Assembly (NCBI GenBank): GCA_022615255.1
Contig: JAKEHC010000132.1
Coordinates: 1-5,296 of the forward strand
DNA from: Candidatus Dadabacteria bacterium
Lineage (GTDB): Bacteria > Desulfobacterota_D > UBA1144 > Nemesobacterales > CSP1-2
Direction of reading: 5' to 3'
DNA length: 5,296 nt
Shown: piece by piece, positions 5,295 to 5,296 of the stretch
Numbering within the stretch: the stretch's first letter is position 1
How the letters are laid out: each line of letters begins with the position of its first letter
Translations under genes and position numbers: made by a program
The notes under the pieces: generated by a model
Seen by the model: only the letters and a program-made list of their open reading frames with translations
Told to the model about the DNA's origin: nothing
The model's database searches: none

Positions 5295-5296
5295 AA

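Noticed and set aside
5271..5296. Plus-strand start ATG GCG CTT at 5269 preceded by aaagg, as the beginning of a gene or transposase
   Set aside because: Only nine codons are visible before the window ends and they match no start I recognise; not enough to call a gene.

Overview
The window reads as an ordinary bacterial chromosomal segment with all four recognisable genes on the minus strand. In transcription order (right to left) they are a secreted LysM/NlpC-P60 cell-wall hydrolase (5033-3252), a XerC/XerD-type tyrosine recombinase (2934-2023), and the two subunits of the HslVU (ClpQY) protease, hslV (2016-1483) and hslU (1321 to the left edge). The xerC-hslV-hslU order is familiar from Firmicutes (codV-clpQ-clpY) and from many Deltaproteobacteria-like genomes. 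HslV carries an N-terminal threonine nucleophile rather than the Bacillus-type serine. The proteins, the AT-leaning spacers and the short palindromic intergenic repeats together suggest a Gram-negative of the Desulfobacterota/Deltaproteobacteria-like kind. That placement is an inference with modest confidence.

Layout. 1-1321: hslU, intact for 440 codons; its stop codon falls at the window edge. 1322-1482: an AT-rich spacer largely filled by a 120-bp imperfect palindrome. 1483-2022: hslV, 6 nt after xerC, so these two are almost certainly co-transcribed. 2023-2934: xerC. 2935-3251: a 317-bp spacer with a GC-rich palindromic repeat next to xerC and, at its other end, a diverged copy of the 3' end of the hydrolase gene. 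3252-5033: the hydrolase, with signal peptide, six LysM repeats and a C-terminal NlpC/P60 domain. 5034-5296: no gene; it holds two good sigma-70-type promoters in tandem, a possible leader-RNA stem ending at the ribosome binding site, and two 22-bp direct repeats spaced 35 bp that resemble either operator sites or the end of an insertion sequence lying beyond the window.

How the genes work together. HslU unfolds substrates and feeds them to the HslV peptidase chamber. XerC-type recombinases resolve chromosome dimers at dif with a partner recombinase at cell division. The LysM hydrolase would cut peptidoglycan stem peptides outside the inner membrane. A link between wall remodelling and chromosome resolution at division is conceivable, but the 317-bp spacer does not prove that the hydrolase belongs to the same operon.

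I see no new multi-gene system here. The points worth a second look are non-coding (the hslV/hslU palindrome, the leader stem with tandem promoters, the right-edge direct repeats) and the mosaic evolution of the LysM array.
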